Assembly: GCA_011800805.1 (NCBI GenBank)
Contig: MPNW01000135.1
Coordinates: 36,530-100,529 of the forward strand
DNA: 64,000 bases
Origin: Hirudo medicinalis
Lineage: Eukaryota; Annelida; Clitellata; Hirudinida; Hirudinidae
Direction of reading: 5' to 3'
Part shown: positions 12,011 to 25,400 of the stretch, piece by piece
How positions within the stretch are numbered: position 1 is the stretch's first letter
Layout of the letters: every line of letters starts with the position of its first letter
Made by a program: the position numbers and the translations under genes
Notes under the pieces: generated by a model
The model's database searches: none
What the model saw: the letters and a program-made list of their open reading frames with translations, nothing else
What the model was told of the DNA's origin: nothing

Positions 12011-14500
12011 TTACATGAGCAATGTTTTGCTCCATCCTGAGTTAAGACCATCCCGTTGATCTGATTCAGAAGGACTCCAACTGTCCTCCTTGCAAGAAGT
12101 TTGCACCGCCTTGTCGTTCAGAGCTTTTCTGATTACGTCGAGTTGTCGCTGGAATTCACTTCCACTACTCTTTTTGTCCTCATGGTCTTGTTGCGACGCG
12201 ACCCTATGATCCTCCGTTACATTGCTTATGGACCCCTGCCTTTTCTTAGCGGAGTTTACTTTGCCTTTTAAGTTTACCTTGTACAGACTCTCTTTGGCAG
12301 CGGATCCACTCTCGCCAGCAATCCTGTTCCATATCTGATAGAGATTTTCACAACACAGGCGCCGATCGCCATCTAGACTTAGAACGCAGATCTTACCCTC
12401 TGCATCGAATGCTTCCAGGCGGCATGGGCGGCCAGTCAGGTAAACGCATTCCGTGTCGTTCTCGTACTTCTCCGAATCGTAGAAAGGCTTGTTGTCGCTC
12501 AAAAGCTGAAGGCAAGCCTCACCACCGTCCAATTCGAATCCTTCGATTGTCTTATGGAGTTCTGACTTAGCTTGCTCAATCATTATGTCCAACCTTCCTT
12601 GAGAATCCTGTCTATCGCGCATAGCTCCTCTACCCATTTTGGCCTCTAGGATCTTTTTGTAAGGACACCTTTTGAAGAGATTTTCTCCAACCAAACAATG
12701 ATGATCTCGATAGTGCCTCGGCTTCTCCGGATACGGAAAGAGCCTCTGCATCATCTGTACACGAGGAGGTGTTGAATTTCCGACGTGAGGATGCTGGAAA
12801 GGATTGAACCTGGACATCATCGGATCATCGATGAGATCATAAATGGTGTAGTGCTCCAAAGGAAGAGGGTCTGGAGGAGTGCGGATGCAGTTGTCAGGAG
12901 CCTGAATACCTCGATGGATTAATTTCTGGAACTGTGAATTCGGAATCAGGAGGGGCGCCGGATTGTCGACGTCTAGAAGCCACGGTGGTACCACCTTTCT
13001 CGTAACGACTCCCTTGCGGCAATGAACATACCTCCTACGGAGTTGAAAATAAATAGCACGGTCAAAGACAGTCTTAGAATCTTATGAAACAAAACTCGCA
13101 ATTGTTCTACTAACGTTTCTTGCCGACTGGGATCGATATCTTCTCCAACAGAAAAGAAACTGTTGGAATCAGGTAGTTGATCAACAGTAAACTGATCAAT
13201 ACCAAGATGTGCGGGGTGGAATGGCGGACGGTAACGATAAAGTTTGATCAGATGATGTAAAGTAGCAATAAGATCGTCTATATCAACGTCCAGTTCGGCT
13301 AGTATCTGCTCGTAGAACGGCTGAAAAAGGAAAGGGCTTTCAATCATAAGCATGAAATCCAGATGACTGTTTCTCTTCTGCTCTCTCTTCTTTGGCTTGT
13401 GAGTTCTGATCTCCATTAGGAGTTGAAAGTCCGGTTCATAATCGATCGACTGTTTAATGATAATGTCAGGGGCAAATCCGAGCTCCTGTTTTTCTGAAAG
13501 CATGTCGAAAAGAGGTTCTAGACTCGCGAACTGCTGTAGTTCCAGCAGAAGTGGATTCTGTTCTTCGATTTCCTCAATGGATTCTTCCTCCTCGAGAGAT
13601 ACAGCACTGAGGACCACCTCGGCGGTTATCGAGAGGATAGTAGCGTCTGGTTCCTCCAGTTTCTTAGAAACGCTACTTTCGCTCGCGCTTTCGTGAACCT
13701 CAGAAACGGTACTGGTCTTTATGAGGGATTCGGACATTTTCGGGGAAAATCCAAGTTCCTCGAAGTCAAACTCTTCTTCCTCGTCTTCCTCCGTGTCAAT
13801 CCAAGGCAAAACCTTGTTCTCAGATGAGATGCGTTTCTTAAGGGCAATGTACTTCATCTTCAACTGGAGCATCTGCTCTCTCCATTCCAGGTAATCTTCA
13901 ATCGTCGGAATGTATTTGTAACGCCAAATGGTCGGTATGTATTCGTTATATTCGAAGACGCTCTTATAATAAGCCTGACATCTTTAAAGAAATGAAATTC
14001 ACCTCGTCAATGCTTAGCAATAGTGGTTAATAAATATTTTCAACCTTGAAATGGCAAATCAATGTACAATAACCATCATCATCATCATCACTAATACCAT
14101 CATTATCATCATCATCACCACTATCACCATAATCATCGTCATCATCACCACCACCACCATCATCATCGTATATTTTTACTTCGAAAGTAAATTGGTGACT
14201 GGAAATTCCAAATAACCTGACAGCCTGTTCGAACAAGGTGACTTCTTTCTGTCGGTACATGCATCGAAGAAGTCGACAAATGTTGGACGAGTTCAAATCC
14301 AAGACCGGTCCCTCCCTGTTGGCGGTGGGTCCGAACCGAAAGTAGAAGTCCGATTCGTTGGTCACAATGACCGGCCTGCTGGTCTTAAGTTTGGCTGCCC
14401 TTGGCCCGCAGATGGACGACGGCACGAGGCAGCCACTCTTGTGCGACTCCTTGCATTTCGTGATGAGGTTGTCGTAGGTGGAACTATTCACCACATCCAT
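12011..14500 (-). CDS. Unrecognised protein of about 760 residues, one internal frame break
   Basis: I do not recognise the family. Exon 1 is 14500-14180 (ATG start, 107 codons). Exon 2 starts at 13974 after a GTCAG acceptor and runs to the stop at 12011. The intron is phase 0 on both sides and filled with ATC repeats. The protein has a Trp/Tyr-rich segment (YIPTIWRYKYIPTIEDYLEW), a very acidic Glu/Ser-rich middle (about 13550-13800), a helical leucine-rich part, and a proline-rich segment (VVPPWLLDVDNPAPLL) before a hydrophilic C-terminus. No signal peptide or membrane helix is evident. The frame shifts near 13060-13120. Either one base is missing from the assembly near 13080, or a 38-bp GT-AG intron (about 13118-13081) is removed. 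Long ORFs with good codon use on both sides make a decayed pseudogene unlikely. Confidence 0.7.
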
Positions 14501-15175
14501 TTTTACCTTGTAAAGTGTTACGGAAATGTTGCATTAATTAACCTTTACAGTAATTTTAACTCGATTGAATATTGTATTAACTTTTCACGGTCTTTATCGA
14601 ATCAATGAATAATGTGTACGGTCTCAATCAATTAAATACTTAGTTACTACCTCATACTAATTAAGAAATTGCTTTAAATTGGACATTATAATTAAAAATA
14701 TTGGGAATGAAAATATTTGGACACGCATTGAACTATAATTCAATTTGTGGAATTTCCAGCCATCAATGGCCTCAGATTTGCAATAGATTCCGTCTGCAAC
14801 CCGTGACACGTTTCACGTTGTCAATTCACTCAATCCCATCCAACCAAAATGTTCTTCCAGGAAATACGTTAAATTATACTTTACGAAATAATTTATCTAT
14901 CTTAATATATCTATCTAACAACAAGAAGCAGACAACCACAACCATCTCATCGCCTACAATTTCTGAAGAACGGAAGAACTACCCGGAGGAGTAAAACAAA
15001 TGTTGAGATCTTAGAGATTACAAAATTTTTTTTTCTAAAACATCGCAGTAGTCAGGAAGTTTAACTATTTAACTGATAAAATAATGTATGTAACACCTGT
15101 GCAAGCAGCCATCACTCAAGTGCCCATTTTGTTGGGTAATATTAAATTACGTTTCGATTTGTTTGACAATAAAAG
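14501..15175. other. Spacer, nothing recognised
   Basis: About 670 bases of AT-rich DNA between the start of the unrecognised gene and the stop of the kinase-like gene, both on the minus strand. It must hold the promoter of the former. I see no clear AATAAA for the kinase-like gene on the minus strand here. Confidence 0.4.
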
Positions 15176-18100
15176 TCACTGGAATCGAATTTTATTTCCT
15201 GAATATTTACAAACCCCTATCATCCTCAGCTTCCTGTACCTCTCCAACTTCTCACTCAAACCAACAAGTGGTGTCATACTGTTCAGTCCTTCATTTATCC
15301 AGGGATGGGCAAGTGCCTCTTTGGCAGTCATTCGTTTCTTCACATCCAGATGAACCAAGTGCTCTATGAAATCCTTATTTATGAGAAAATTTATAAATAA
15401 TTTATAAGGCCATATTTAATCATAGTTAGAAGTTATCTATAAATAACTTGTATTTAAAATTTTCGAGATTATGTTGCAACTTATTAAGGAAATTCAGAAA
15501 TCGATCAAAGCGTTACTCTCGTCATCAGAGACAATTTGGCAATCTTATCCATCTGTAGCTTGGCAGAGAAGAGCATGACCAAAGTGTCTTTAGGATTGTG
15601 GCTTGCGAACGGAAGTTCTCCTGAAAGACTATTACGTAAGATTTTTATTGTGCAATTTTTTCTCAATACTCTGACATCAATTGACTTTAATTATGACCTC
15701 CAGTTTTTATCACTGAAGTTCATTTTTAAATATTTAATAAGATGATCACGATGAGGAGGAACAATTGCTACCAACAGAAAGTACACTATCACGCCTATCG
15801 CCCAGAGATCAGCAGCAAATTCCTCCTTCGTACTTCTCAGAATTTCAGGAGCTATTTGGAAAATTCTTTTTTTTTTAAACAATATTTTCATCTTTTTATA
15901 TTTTCACAGAAATAAAATCTCAATCTCATTATGCAATCATCGTGTAAATATTTTCATTGCAAATACAAAGCTTTGCTTTAATAAATAATAAACCTTTTAA
16001 TATTTTCCGAAATATCAGTCATCATCGTATGGCAGTGCGAATGTAGTCTCATAAGTCAACAACACAAGTCAATACAACAAGTGGTTAAACAATAAAACAT
16101 TTCATAGTGCTTAGAAGACATTGACATTAACGGTTGACATTGGAACTGACCAGCAAAGGCAAGATTTGAGGTGGATAAGCTGTTCTGCACCTCATCAGTC
16201 ACCAACGTCCCCAGGAAACAATTATCTGTTCGACAGATTTCTTACTCAACTTGACTTAATATCTAACTAAATGTGACAAAATACTGCCTCGTTTGATTTA
16301 CTAAATGCATGGCTGTCTTTAATTTATCATAACTTAATCATTATTTGTGTTACTACTTAGTAATTCAACATGCAATACTGACTCAACAAGTTTATGGTTG
16401 TAAATGTGGAGTGGATTTGATATTGCATCAATTTGCAGGCCACAATTTTTAAACTATTATTACATTATTCACTATATTAAAATATTTACTATACTTATAT
16501 TATTCCAAATATAAATTTATTACACAATTAATCCTTAAAACCACAAAATTTATCAAAATCTTTCCCAATTCAAGCTAAAAAATTTACTGAAACAAGTTTG
16601 ACTAAAGATCTTTTTTTTATTAAAGATGACTCCAACTTTATGCCTAGATTTAGTCTTGCAGTGGTACATTGCAAGATCTGGCTTGTAAAATGAGTGCACA
16701 GTAACATGAAGTAAAAACATCCTACCGAGCTTCACCACAAGTTCTCCATATTCGACAGACACCACTATGCTTTCCGGCTGAACGAAGAATGTTGTAAATC
16801 ATCCACTAACAATCCTAATTACATCGGATTAAAATGATTTCTATTTATAATATTTCTAATACAAAGCACAAGCAATTCAAGGCAACTGCTTTAAATAACG
16901 CTATACTATTAACGCTTATCACCAAGGAATTCCACCATTGAAACGATTTTCTGAACTGCAAACTATTCACAACACAATATCACACATATTACTTAATTCA
17001 TATCATTTCCACTGAAGTGGCGATAGTAACGTTAATGAGACAAATTCAAAGAACCAATCAACCAACATTTACAAATCTGTGGAAGATCTTCCTGTCGTGA
17101 AGGTGCTGCAAAGGAAATATTGTGATATTGTGGTGATGCCATCTTATTGCATGACTTTTGTAGATGTTATTTGATGGTTTCATCATCATTTTACTCATTG
17201 TTGGTGACATTGGAGGATGTTAATGTTGGAAAATTATAGAATGTCATTTTCAATTTTTTTTAGATTTATTTATTTCAATTTTCAAACAGAATTACATAAT
17301 AAAATTAAAGAGATGTAATAATGATGTGACCACAGCAACAGATTCTACAATAAACTAAAAATATTTTATTGTCATTTCTAACTTTAAGAGACCGTCATCA
17401 TCTTCATCATCATCATCACAGACATCATCATCATTATCATCATCATCCTCATCATCATCATCACAGGCATCATCATCATCCACATCATCTTTGAAAATTG
17501 CTTACCACCAAAGCTCTCAAGACACTTTTCATAGCAGTGGCTACTTCCCTCTCATTGAAGATTTTCTTCTCAATGAAGCTAATACATGCATTTATTAAGT
17601 GTTATTCAAGTCATTCATTGTTCAACTTACATGAGATTTAAATTTATTTGTACAAGTTTCAGCTCAATTGTTGGATGACATAATTAAACACAAAAAACAA
17701 ATAGAACATTTCTTAACATGGATTCAGGTAAATCTGGTTTACTATCCCAGTAATTCACTTAAGCACTTCCTTAATTAAAAACCAAATCTGAAAACTTCAA
17801 AACTTCAGTGCAGTAATAAAGTGAAATATATTAAATTAATTTTGTGGTTAAGAACTGACGAGCCACGAATAACCAACTTGTCGAGTATGTTCATTGTGTG
17901 CATCTCACTCACCACATAAATGTTCTCTTCTGACTCGTATATCTCCTTGATTTTTACCTACAATTAACATCACTTATGAGGTAATCATCTCAATTATTAA
18001 AGCTTGTTTAATATTTCCAAGTTGTAAATAAATAATTATTTAATAAATAAATAAATAAATCATAAAATGTCAACTTAAACAACTTATTTTGCATTGAAAC

Positions 18101-18882
18101 ACCAACTCGATTTTTATCTTTTGATATTTTGAATACAAATCAAAAGTAGCTAATACTCAAGTCCCCACAATTAGGGGCTAACATGCCAGCAGCAAGACAA
18201 CTATGTTTTGAGATTAAAGCAAACGATGATACCAAAATTCCAATTGGGAAAAGATTATGTAGGTTAGTGTTGATTGCAAGAAAACCAACATAGATGGAAT
18301 TTTTGATTAAAGTTTTGTTAGTATGGTCTTACCAGGTTTGGATGATCAAGAATCAAAAATTTGTTGACCTCCATCTTTGATCTGGGCTCAAGAACCTCAA
18401 ATGAAAATGTTGTTATGTGAAAAGTTGTGTCTGACCAACAAATATGGAGGTTCAACTAGATTTCTTTCTTTTTTTTATAGTTCAGCTTTAACAATTCGTT
18501 AATTGGGAACATGGTTAAAAAGTAATTATAATAATTAATTCGAAATATGTTTTATTCACCAATTTTAATATGATCTTTATGAAAAACATCCTTTCTGTAG
18601 ATTTCTCCATGCACTGGAAGGTTCGGTAGAAATGTTGACGGTAGAAGCAAACCAGATTGCTAAAATATTAAATTTCGATCAAGGTGAACACTTTAAACAA
18701 ATATCATAAATAGAAGTTAACCATATAAATATTTAGCAATTTATTATGGCCATGATTCACTTTAAGGATAATCATTTATCTCAGTACCTCCCAATCTCTG
18801 ATAAAAACCAATAATCTGCTTCAACACTGGTCTTCTTAATGCTGTCTTTAAACCAGTAACACTTCGGTCTCGACTTGAACAT
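15176..18882 (-). CDS. CaMKIV-like pseudokinase, all catalytic motifs degenerate
   Basis: Kinase-fold protein of 310 residues in 11 exons: 18882-18788, 18659-18588, 18381-18333, 17957-17860, 17578-17506, 17105-17073, 16777-16726, 16225-16151, 15851-15776, 15628-15517, 15373-15176. Every junction is in phase. The order follows a CaMK-group kinase: an N-terminal YWFKDS and ADYWFLSEIG segment resembling CaMKIV, then HPNLVKIKEIYESEENIYVV, LVIRGSF, the catalytic-loop region HLHDRKIFHRF/PESIVV, APEIL, DLWAIGVIVY, LLSGELPFAS, and KKRMTAKEALAHPWI. The glycine-rich loop is gone. The VAIK lysine appears replaced (FQCMEK). HRD reads HRF, with the following DLK missing, and KPEN reads PES. DFG reads DNC. 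Enzyme activity is therefore unlikely, and a scaffold or regulatory role is the inference. It starts 528 bp from SDHC, head-to-head. CaMKIV affinity is from memory of the family and is moderate. Confidence 0.75.
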
Positions 18883-19410
18883 TTTCTTGTTTGTTAAATA
18901 CCGAAAACAATAAGCGTTTTGTTAGCAAAATTTGGCCATATTTGAATTGTTGAACCAAGGACACAATATGTGTTACATCTGCTTATAAGAATAACAAATA
19001 AGTCAATAATACTTTAAAGATCACTTTAAGAAGTCCTAACAAAATCACACCAATGATGTCATTTTTCAAAAAAGGCGCTTTAACAGAGCTTTTTCAAGAT
19101 AACGCCATGAATATAAAATACAACCAAGAAATGTAGCAACATTTTTATTAAACTCTTCTTAAATAAAGAATTAGCAGTTAAGAAAAAATATGGTCTATCA
19201 CAGGGGCATTTGAAAAAAAGCAAAAAACGAAACGATAAACTTTAGACTAAATAATTAAAAATAAATAAAAAATCTATTTTTGCTTTTGAATTACAAATTT
19301 ATGAAATATAATTTTGGTTCTTAAAATGTCCTCTAAGGGCTAACTAGGTCATATATATTTACGATAAGTGGCCGGCTCCGCATCAGATATTTTGTCTCAA
19401 GGTGAAAAAG
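18883..19410. promoter_or_regulatory. Shared divergent promoter region (kinase-like gene / SDHC)
   Basis: The two start codons are 528 bp apart and point away from each other, so both promoters must lie here unless there are distant 5' exons. The SDHC start codon sits in AAAGATGGCGCTC, which resembles the YY1 motif AAGATGGCG. A second copy, AAAGATGGCAGCC, lies inside intron 1 at about 19531. No TATA box is evident. Confidence 0.4.
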
Positions 19411-21363
19411 ATGGCGCTCTCGACTCTTAGGTACGTGTTTATTGAATAAACAACAATTCAGTTGTGGTCCGTTTTTTCTTTGTTTGGAATTATTAATTGG
19501 CCATTTCTTGTTGCTTGGGCATTCGGGTAAAAGATGGCAGCCGTTACTTTTGTGTTAAAGAATAGGTTGGCCTCTCTCGGTATCTTCGGCTTGCACCACT
19601 AACTGAATTTTTTGTTGCCTAATGACTTAGTTCCATGGTTTTATTTAATTTTCAGACCGAAGCTGTTCAATGGGATCTTCATGCGCCAGACTTATCTGGT
19701 CGCAGCGATGTTAGTTTTTTTATGGCATTGAATTTAGGTTAAAGTAAATCTTTTTGATTATTACTGATGTTTTTTAAGTGTTGTGATTAAGTACTGGATA
19801 GAAGCTAGTGTGGTTTAAACTGTATGGTGCATGGAGGATGTGACATTGGCTGACCCTGTCAGATATTTCAGAGCAGGAAGTAGATTTAGTTTGCAAAAAC
19901 TGGTATTCCAATTTGTGTTTGGAGTATCTGTTTCCTGTTTCATTACATTATAACAAGTATTGATGTTAGGATTAATGCAAAGCATGCTGTTGGGACATTG
20001 TGAATGTTGATGGTGTTTTAGTTATGTGGATTGGTAAAGTTTTTGAAGTGATATTTAAGCCAAGTGAATATTAGTAGATGGTACGATCAACTAATCATTC
20101 TTATAGTTATAAATGTGATGAAATCTCAGGGCAACCAAAGTTCCAATAATTGAGAACAATACAACCAAGTCGGCCTACAAGGAGATGCAGAGTTTCTGGG
20201 ATAAGAATCTTGCCCTTGGACGTCCCAACTCTCCCTGGATCATTTACAAACCTCATCTCCCCATGCTGACCTCTTTTTGCCACAGGTTCACTGGCATTTC
20301 AATGGGTGTAGGTGGGTGGTTTAATTTTTTTTTAAAGAAAGGTTTAGCATTACATACCATTTTCATAAAGCTAAGAATGTGTTCTAGGTAGTTTATAGAT
20401 TTGATATTGAACTGAATAAACTCAGATCTTGAATAGTTACTTCAGTCATGATTAAATGATATCCTTATTAACATTATTCTTTATTAAATATGGGACAGAC
20501 TATAAAGTTTTAGAATTTTGATTGTCTCACCATTTCAAATGTGATTTACTGTAGAAGCCTAAATAAATTTTTAAGAAATCTATAAGTCCTGTGTAATCCC
20601 TACGTCCATTGTGATCAATAATGATTATGTTGCTGTTAGCATTCAAATTAGTTCATTAAGCTACGTTACTATTCTTGTTCAATAACTCGTCTGATGGAAA
20701 CTATGGCTCGACTTTGCAGTTTTCTATGCTTTTTCGATCGCTACCTTCGTGGCTCCCGGAGATTTTCCAAGTTATGTTGAGTTCATCAAGAACCTCCAGC
20801 TGCCCATGGCCTTGCTCTTCTCTGCTAAGACCATTGTGGCATTCCCATTGGTGTACCACTACATCAACGGGATCAGACATTTGGTAAGTAGGAGTGCTTT
20901 GTAAATCTTGTTCATGTGATATTCAAGCCTTTGTTTGCAAACATGTTTTGTCAACAACCTACTTTTGACTATATATATGAGTGTGAATCAAAGATTGCTT
21001 CTTATTGTTGACTGCTGTTTAAGTATTGTAAAGTGGAATTTTAGTTTAACTATTGTGAAATGAATTTGAGTGGAGGGGGCAAACCATTCTCACACAATCA
21101 GTTGATCCAACTGCATTCCTACATTCATAAGATGTTTCTTGTGCCATGTTTGTCATGCCAATTTCATTGCAGACCATGTAATCTCATCAATCATCTATTC
21201 TCACACATCTTCACATTACTTTTAACTTAATACGTTATCATTTCCGTAGACTTGGGATGCCGGCCGTGGATATGAACTGGGCACTCAGTACAAGAGTGGC
21301 ACTATCATCACAACCACTTCCATCCTCATCTCTGCCCTCCTTGCCTCCATCTCTTATTGGTGA
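19411..21363 (+). CDS. SDHC: Succinate dehydrogenase cytochrome b560 subunit (complex II membrane anchor)
   Basis: Inner mitochondrial membrane subunit that anchors succinate dehydrogenase, binds haem b and helps form the ubiquinone site. Five exons: 19411-19430, 19656-19709, 20130-20311, 20720-20883, 21250-21363, all junctions in phase, giving 177 residues, the usual size. Family marks: EMQSFWDKNL, then RPNSPWIIY, the CHRFTGI segment of the quinone site, and PLVYHYINGIRHLTWD, in which the histidine after Tyr corresponds to the haem ligand (family knowledge). Three hydrophobic helices are visible. The N-terminus is basic and lacks acidic residues, as expected for a mitochondrial presequence, though it is short. 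AATAAA lies at 21798-21803. Confidence 0.95.
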
Positions 21364-22473
21364 ACCCGGGGCAATCGATGGCACCCCGTAGCGCAAGGAT
21401 GGAATCCAGGAGGGTGTCCGTAGATAGCTAGACGAGCGTTGATAGGACGATGAAGTCTCATGTTGTGTCTATACTTTTTGACAAGTGAAATAACCTAATT
21501 GTTGTCTCGTCTTTATTAATAGTTCTGAGTGGGTCTTCTAGAATGATAAGCTTAAACTTTTCTGAAGTTAGCTCGGCATTTGCGGTTCGGACTTGTTCTT
21601 CACGAATCTCCAGGTTGAGAAAGCATCTCCTCGCTCGAAGCCGTATCGCTTGATTCGCAACCAAATGCTGCACACGGAAGGTTGTTCCCTCGAACACATG
21701 ATTCAACTTGTTGCTGCTGCTCTGCTTTTCTCAATCGTTTGACATCTTTCGTGCAGTTGTAGACGTTGGGGTTATCTAACGTGACTAGATAGATACTAAT
21801 AAATTAAGCTTTGTTGTGCATTTTACGGCATGCTGCATAATGGGTTTGCAAGCTCCAAAATTTGGAGTGAAGTAAGTGCCTTAGTTGCCGTCAGAACAAT
21901 TAATTGTTACAATATTTGTTGGGAGACGACCAGTGAACGTGGTCTAAGCAGTTCCCCTAGAAAAGGCCTATTACCTACTGAGGTCCCCTGGTGACTGCTA
22001 GGGTTTTTGTTAGGCTTGTCGATGCTGCTGCCACTCCTGTTTGAGCGAGAAAAATAGATGATAATGTTTCAGCCTTGTCAAACTTCACCCCACGTGAGAT
22101 TACTGAGATGCATTACTTGCAAACAAGTACAGTTCATTTATTCGTGATAAAGATTAAAAAAAAAAACTAATTCAGTCTTATATACAAAAATGAGTGACAG
22201 GAGGAAAGTGAGAAAATAACTTAAAGTTTGAATCAGGTCTTCCCATGCAAGGCTGCATGCACTTGCAGATGATGAAGGCACTTTCTCAATTGTAACATGC
22301 AAAATGTCTCGGGTGACTTGAGACCTCACCCTCCTGAGGATCGGAGCGGGAAGAGCCCGGACGAGGATGGCTCCAAAAACGGCGACAGGCTTTCAAGTAA
22401 GCGCGAACAATGGGGGCAGAAGGACAGGAGACTAAAGCAAGGTCAGAAAGAAGAGAAACAAAGAAAGCAGGGG
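21364..22473. other. Convergent 3' spacer between SDHC and GABP-alpha
   Basis: Contains the SDHC 3' UTR with AATAAA at 21798-21803 and, on the other strand, AATAAA at 22137-22142 for the GABP-alpha transcript. I see no coding sequence. The two genes end about 1.1 kb apart. Confidence 0.5.
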
Positions 22474-25400
22474 TCACAAAATGTGGGTTTGCAAAAACGT
22501 GGCTCCTTGAAGAGAGTTTCCTCCGGATTTCTTGGAGCATTCGTTCACCAACCGGTTGAGCTCGGCAGCCGAATACCCGAGCAAAGTCCTCAAGTCGCAA
22601 ACGTACTTGTAAGTGAACCTTTTGCCGTGCACCTACAATATGTGAAAACATTGATACCAACATAATGTGATCAAAAGCCACAAAAGCATATTGAAAATTA
22701 TTAAAAGCTAGTGTTATAAGAGCTTTACTATTATGATAATTTGAATGTAATATCACCAACAGCAACAGATTGTTTGGATTGGAGTTGATATGTCAGCATC
22801 ATTACTCACCTTGGCTATCATGTCTCCGTCATAGTAGTACCTAAGGGCCCTGCTCAGTTTCTCATAGTTCATGTTAACCTTGTTCTTCCTCCTGCCCCAA
22901 AGCTGGGCGATGTATTCGGGATTGACGAGCTTGAACTCGCCGTTGTCCCCGACCCACTGGATGTGGCTTTTGTACTCCTTGTCGGTCAGCAGCTCCAGGA
23001 GGAACTGCCAGAGTTGGATCTGCCCGTTGTTGCCTGTTGTTTATTGCAATTTATATTTATTTAAGATTGTAATCGTATGAGTTTGGAAAGTGAATGTCAT
23101 TGAAGATGTCAAAATCAAACATTTCATGATGGCATCAACATAAAGATCAATAAGCATTTGTAAAATACATTCTGAGAATTACAACAATAAATAAAAGACA
23201 TGCATGTATGTACAGTATGTTGATGAGCTGATCTGACAGCCTCCCTATGCATAACAATCTGAGACTTTGCAGCCTAAACCTAAGCAAGAATAACAATAAA
23301 ATTTTAGTCCGACATCGAGCTAAACAATGTTCTATTGTTAGATAATCATTCGCCACACAGCAATGAATGAGTGCATTACATACGCAAGGTCGCTTTATGA
23401 TGTCGTCGATTACAAGCATATTCTCCCTCATAATATTGTTCGTGATGTCGTAGGCTATTGAAATGAAATACCAAAACGACTGATGGTTGTTTTGTCCCCT
23501 CCACCTGTCGAGGACAGTCGTATGTTTCGCGTCCTGTTGTGCACCCTGTTCGAACGAGAGGTCGCATTGTTGCCGGTGCTGTTGGACGAGGTCTCTTCAT
23601 TATGCATGACAGCTGTTAAATAGTTGCAATAGTAATATGTATAAGGCAGGAAGTGTCACCATATTGAATGCAAGTTGGCCGAACAGGTTGCATTCCTGCA
23701 GGCAGCCGTAATGGCAACAATTGTAACCCAGTCTGCCACCAGGGAGCGCCCTTGAGTAGGGGCACTATATAAATGGTAGATCGATTAAAAAGTGCCTTCA
23801 CATCCTGTTCGGATTCACGAGGCATTCGAAAGATCGGCTAAATGCAAATACCACAAAGTGCCAGTGCTATTCAATCAATTCTCCATCAATTTGATAAAGC
23901 CTTGTAACTAATTAAGAGGCAACCAACAACAATAATAAAGCAGTAGCAAGAATGAAATCAATATCCTCCACCACAGTCATGAGTTTAATTGGCAGAATAT
24001 GTGTTTTACATTTTATAATTGCCAAGTCAAAACAAGACCTACCCACAAACTTGCACTTTCTCAATAGCTCCAGGTGGGTCCAAAACACATCCCCTGGATC
24101 ATTGGGAAAGATCTGAGCAAAGCTATCGTGGGTGAAGGAGATTAGTTGTGCCCCGTCGATGCCATCGAGGAGGTAGCTGTTGACAGACTCGAGGTTGAAC
24201 TTTTTGACGGCCCAGCGGAGCCAGAACTTGACGTGGTCGGCGGTCCAAAGAGCCGGATCTGCAAAGATAGGGAGATCAATTTGAGCGACTTCGAAAGATT
24301 GATGAGTCAGATTTAAAAAGCCAACATTCTGAGATCAATGAACCAAGTACTTATGCCAAATAACTAATCACAGGAATGAGAATGATTCAACTTACTCAGT
24401 GCCACCCAAGAGGCCCTTCATCATAACATATAAATACATCAACAAAGTGTTCCTAATGAAAGTCAGGCAGGTTAGCTTATGAACATAGGTTATTGTTTCT
24501 CATACAGGAAAGTATCGTCATCATTCTTCAATCTCGCCGACGACCGAGTCGACATCGACTTCGAAACATCCCGTCGACAACCAACCTCTCGGCATCTTCA
24601 ATTTCTCCTGCTCCGTGCAAAACCAACCGTCGACCATCCACTTAGTGACGCAGGTTGTGGTTGCTGAAGTCGAGGAAGTCATACCATTGATGATGACCTG
24701 TTCATCTGCAGGGAAAGTACAAGATCATCACAAATGCTAATGGAGTCATATCAACAAAACAACTTAAATAATCAAATGAAAGGATACAGCAACGACAGCA
24801 ACAGAAACGATACCATTCACGTCCGACACATCCATCCATCTCCTTACTCGAGATCTGATTGTTGTTGTCGTCGTCATCGTCTCGAACGACTTCCTCATCT
24901 TCGTCCTCCTCGTCTTCATCGACGGGCTTCAGGACATCGACGATGTTCAGCCTCGGGTTCTGCCCGTCGACGGACTGATCGAGTTAAGAATTAAGAAAAA
25001 TTATTGTGTAAGCAATTATTAAACGATCGATGATTATAAATCAGTACGATTATGTAAGCAAATGAAAAAACCTGGCGTACACATTCTCGCATGCAACGAG
25101 GTCGAGAATTTGAGTTATGTCCGATTATAAAATGTCACATGACGTTATTACTGACAGAAAAATGTGCAGAGGAAGTTCCCACAAGCAGAGGAACATTGAA
25201 AAACAAACTTTTGTGGACGCTCGACGAATTTATTCCTTCGTTGAACCTGCCATCATTCCATCATCATCCAAGCATTAAATTAACCCACCTTGATCTCCAT
25301 GTTGATCTGAACGACCCCCGTTCCTTCTAAGCACTGACTGACCAAGTTTTTGTTTTGGTCCAACTGAAATGCAAAAATGCATTAATAATGCACCGGCATT

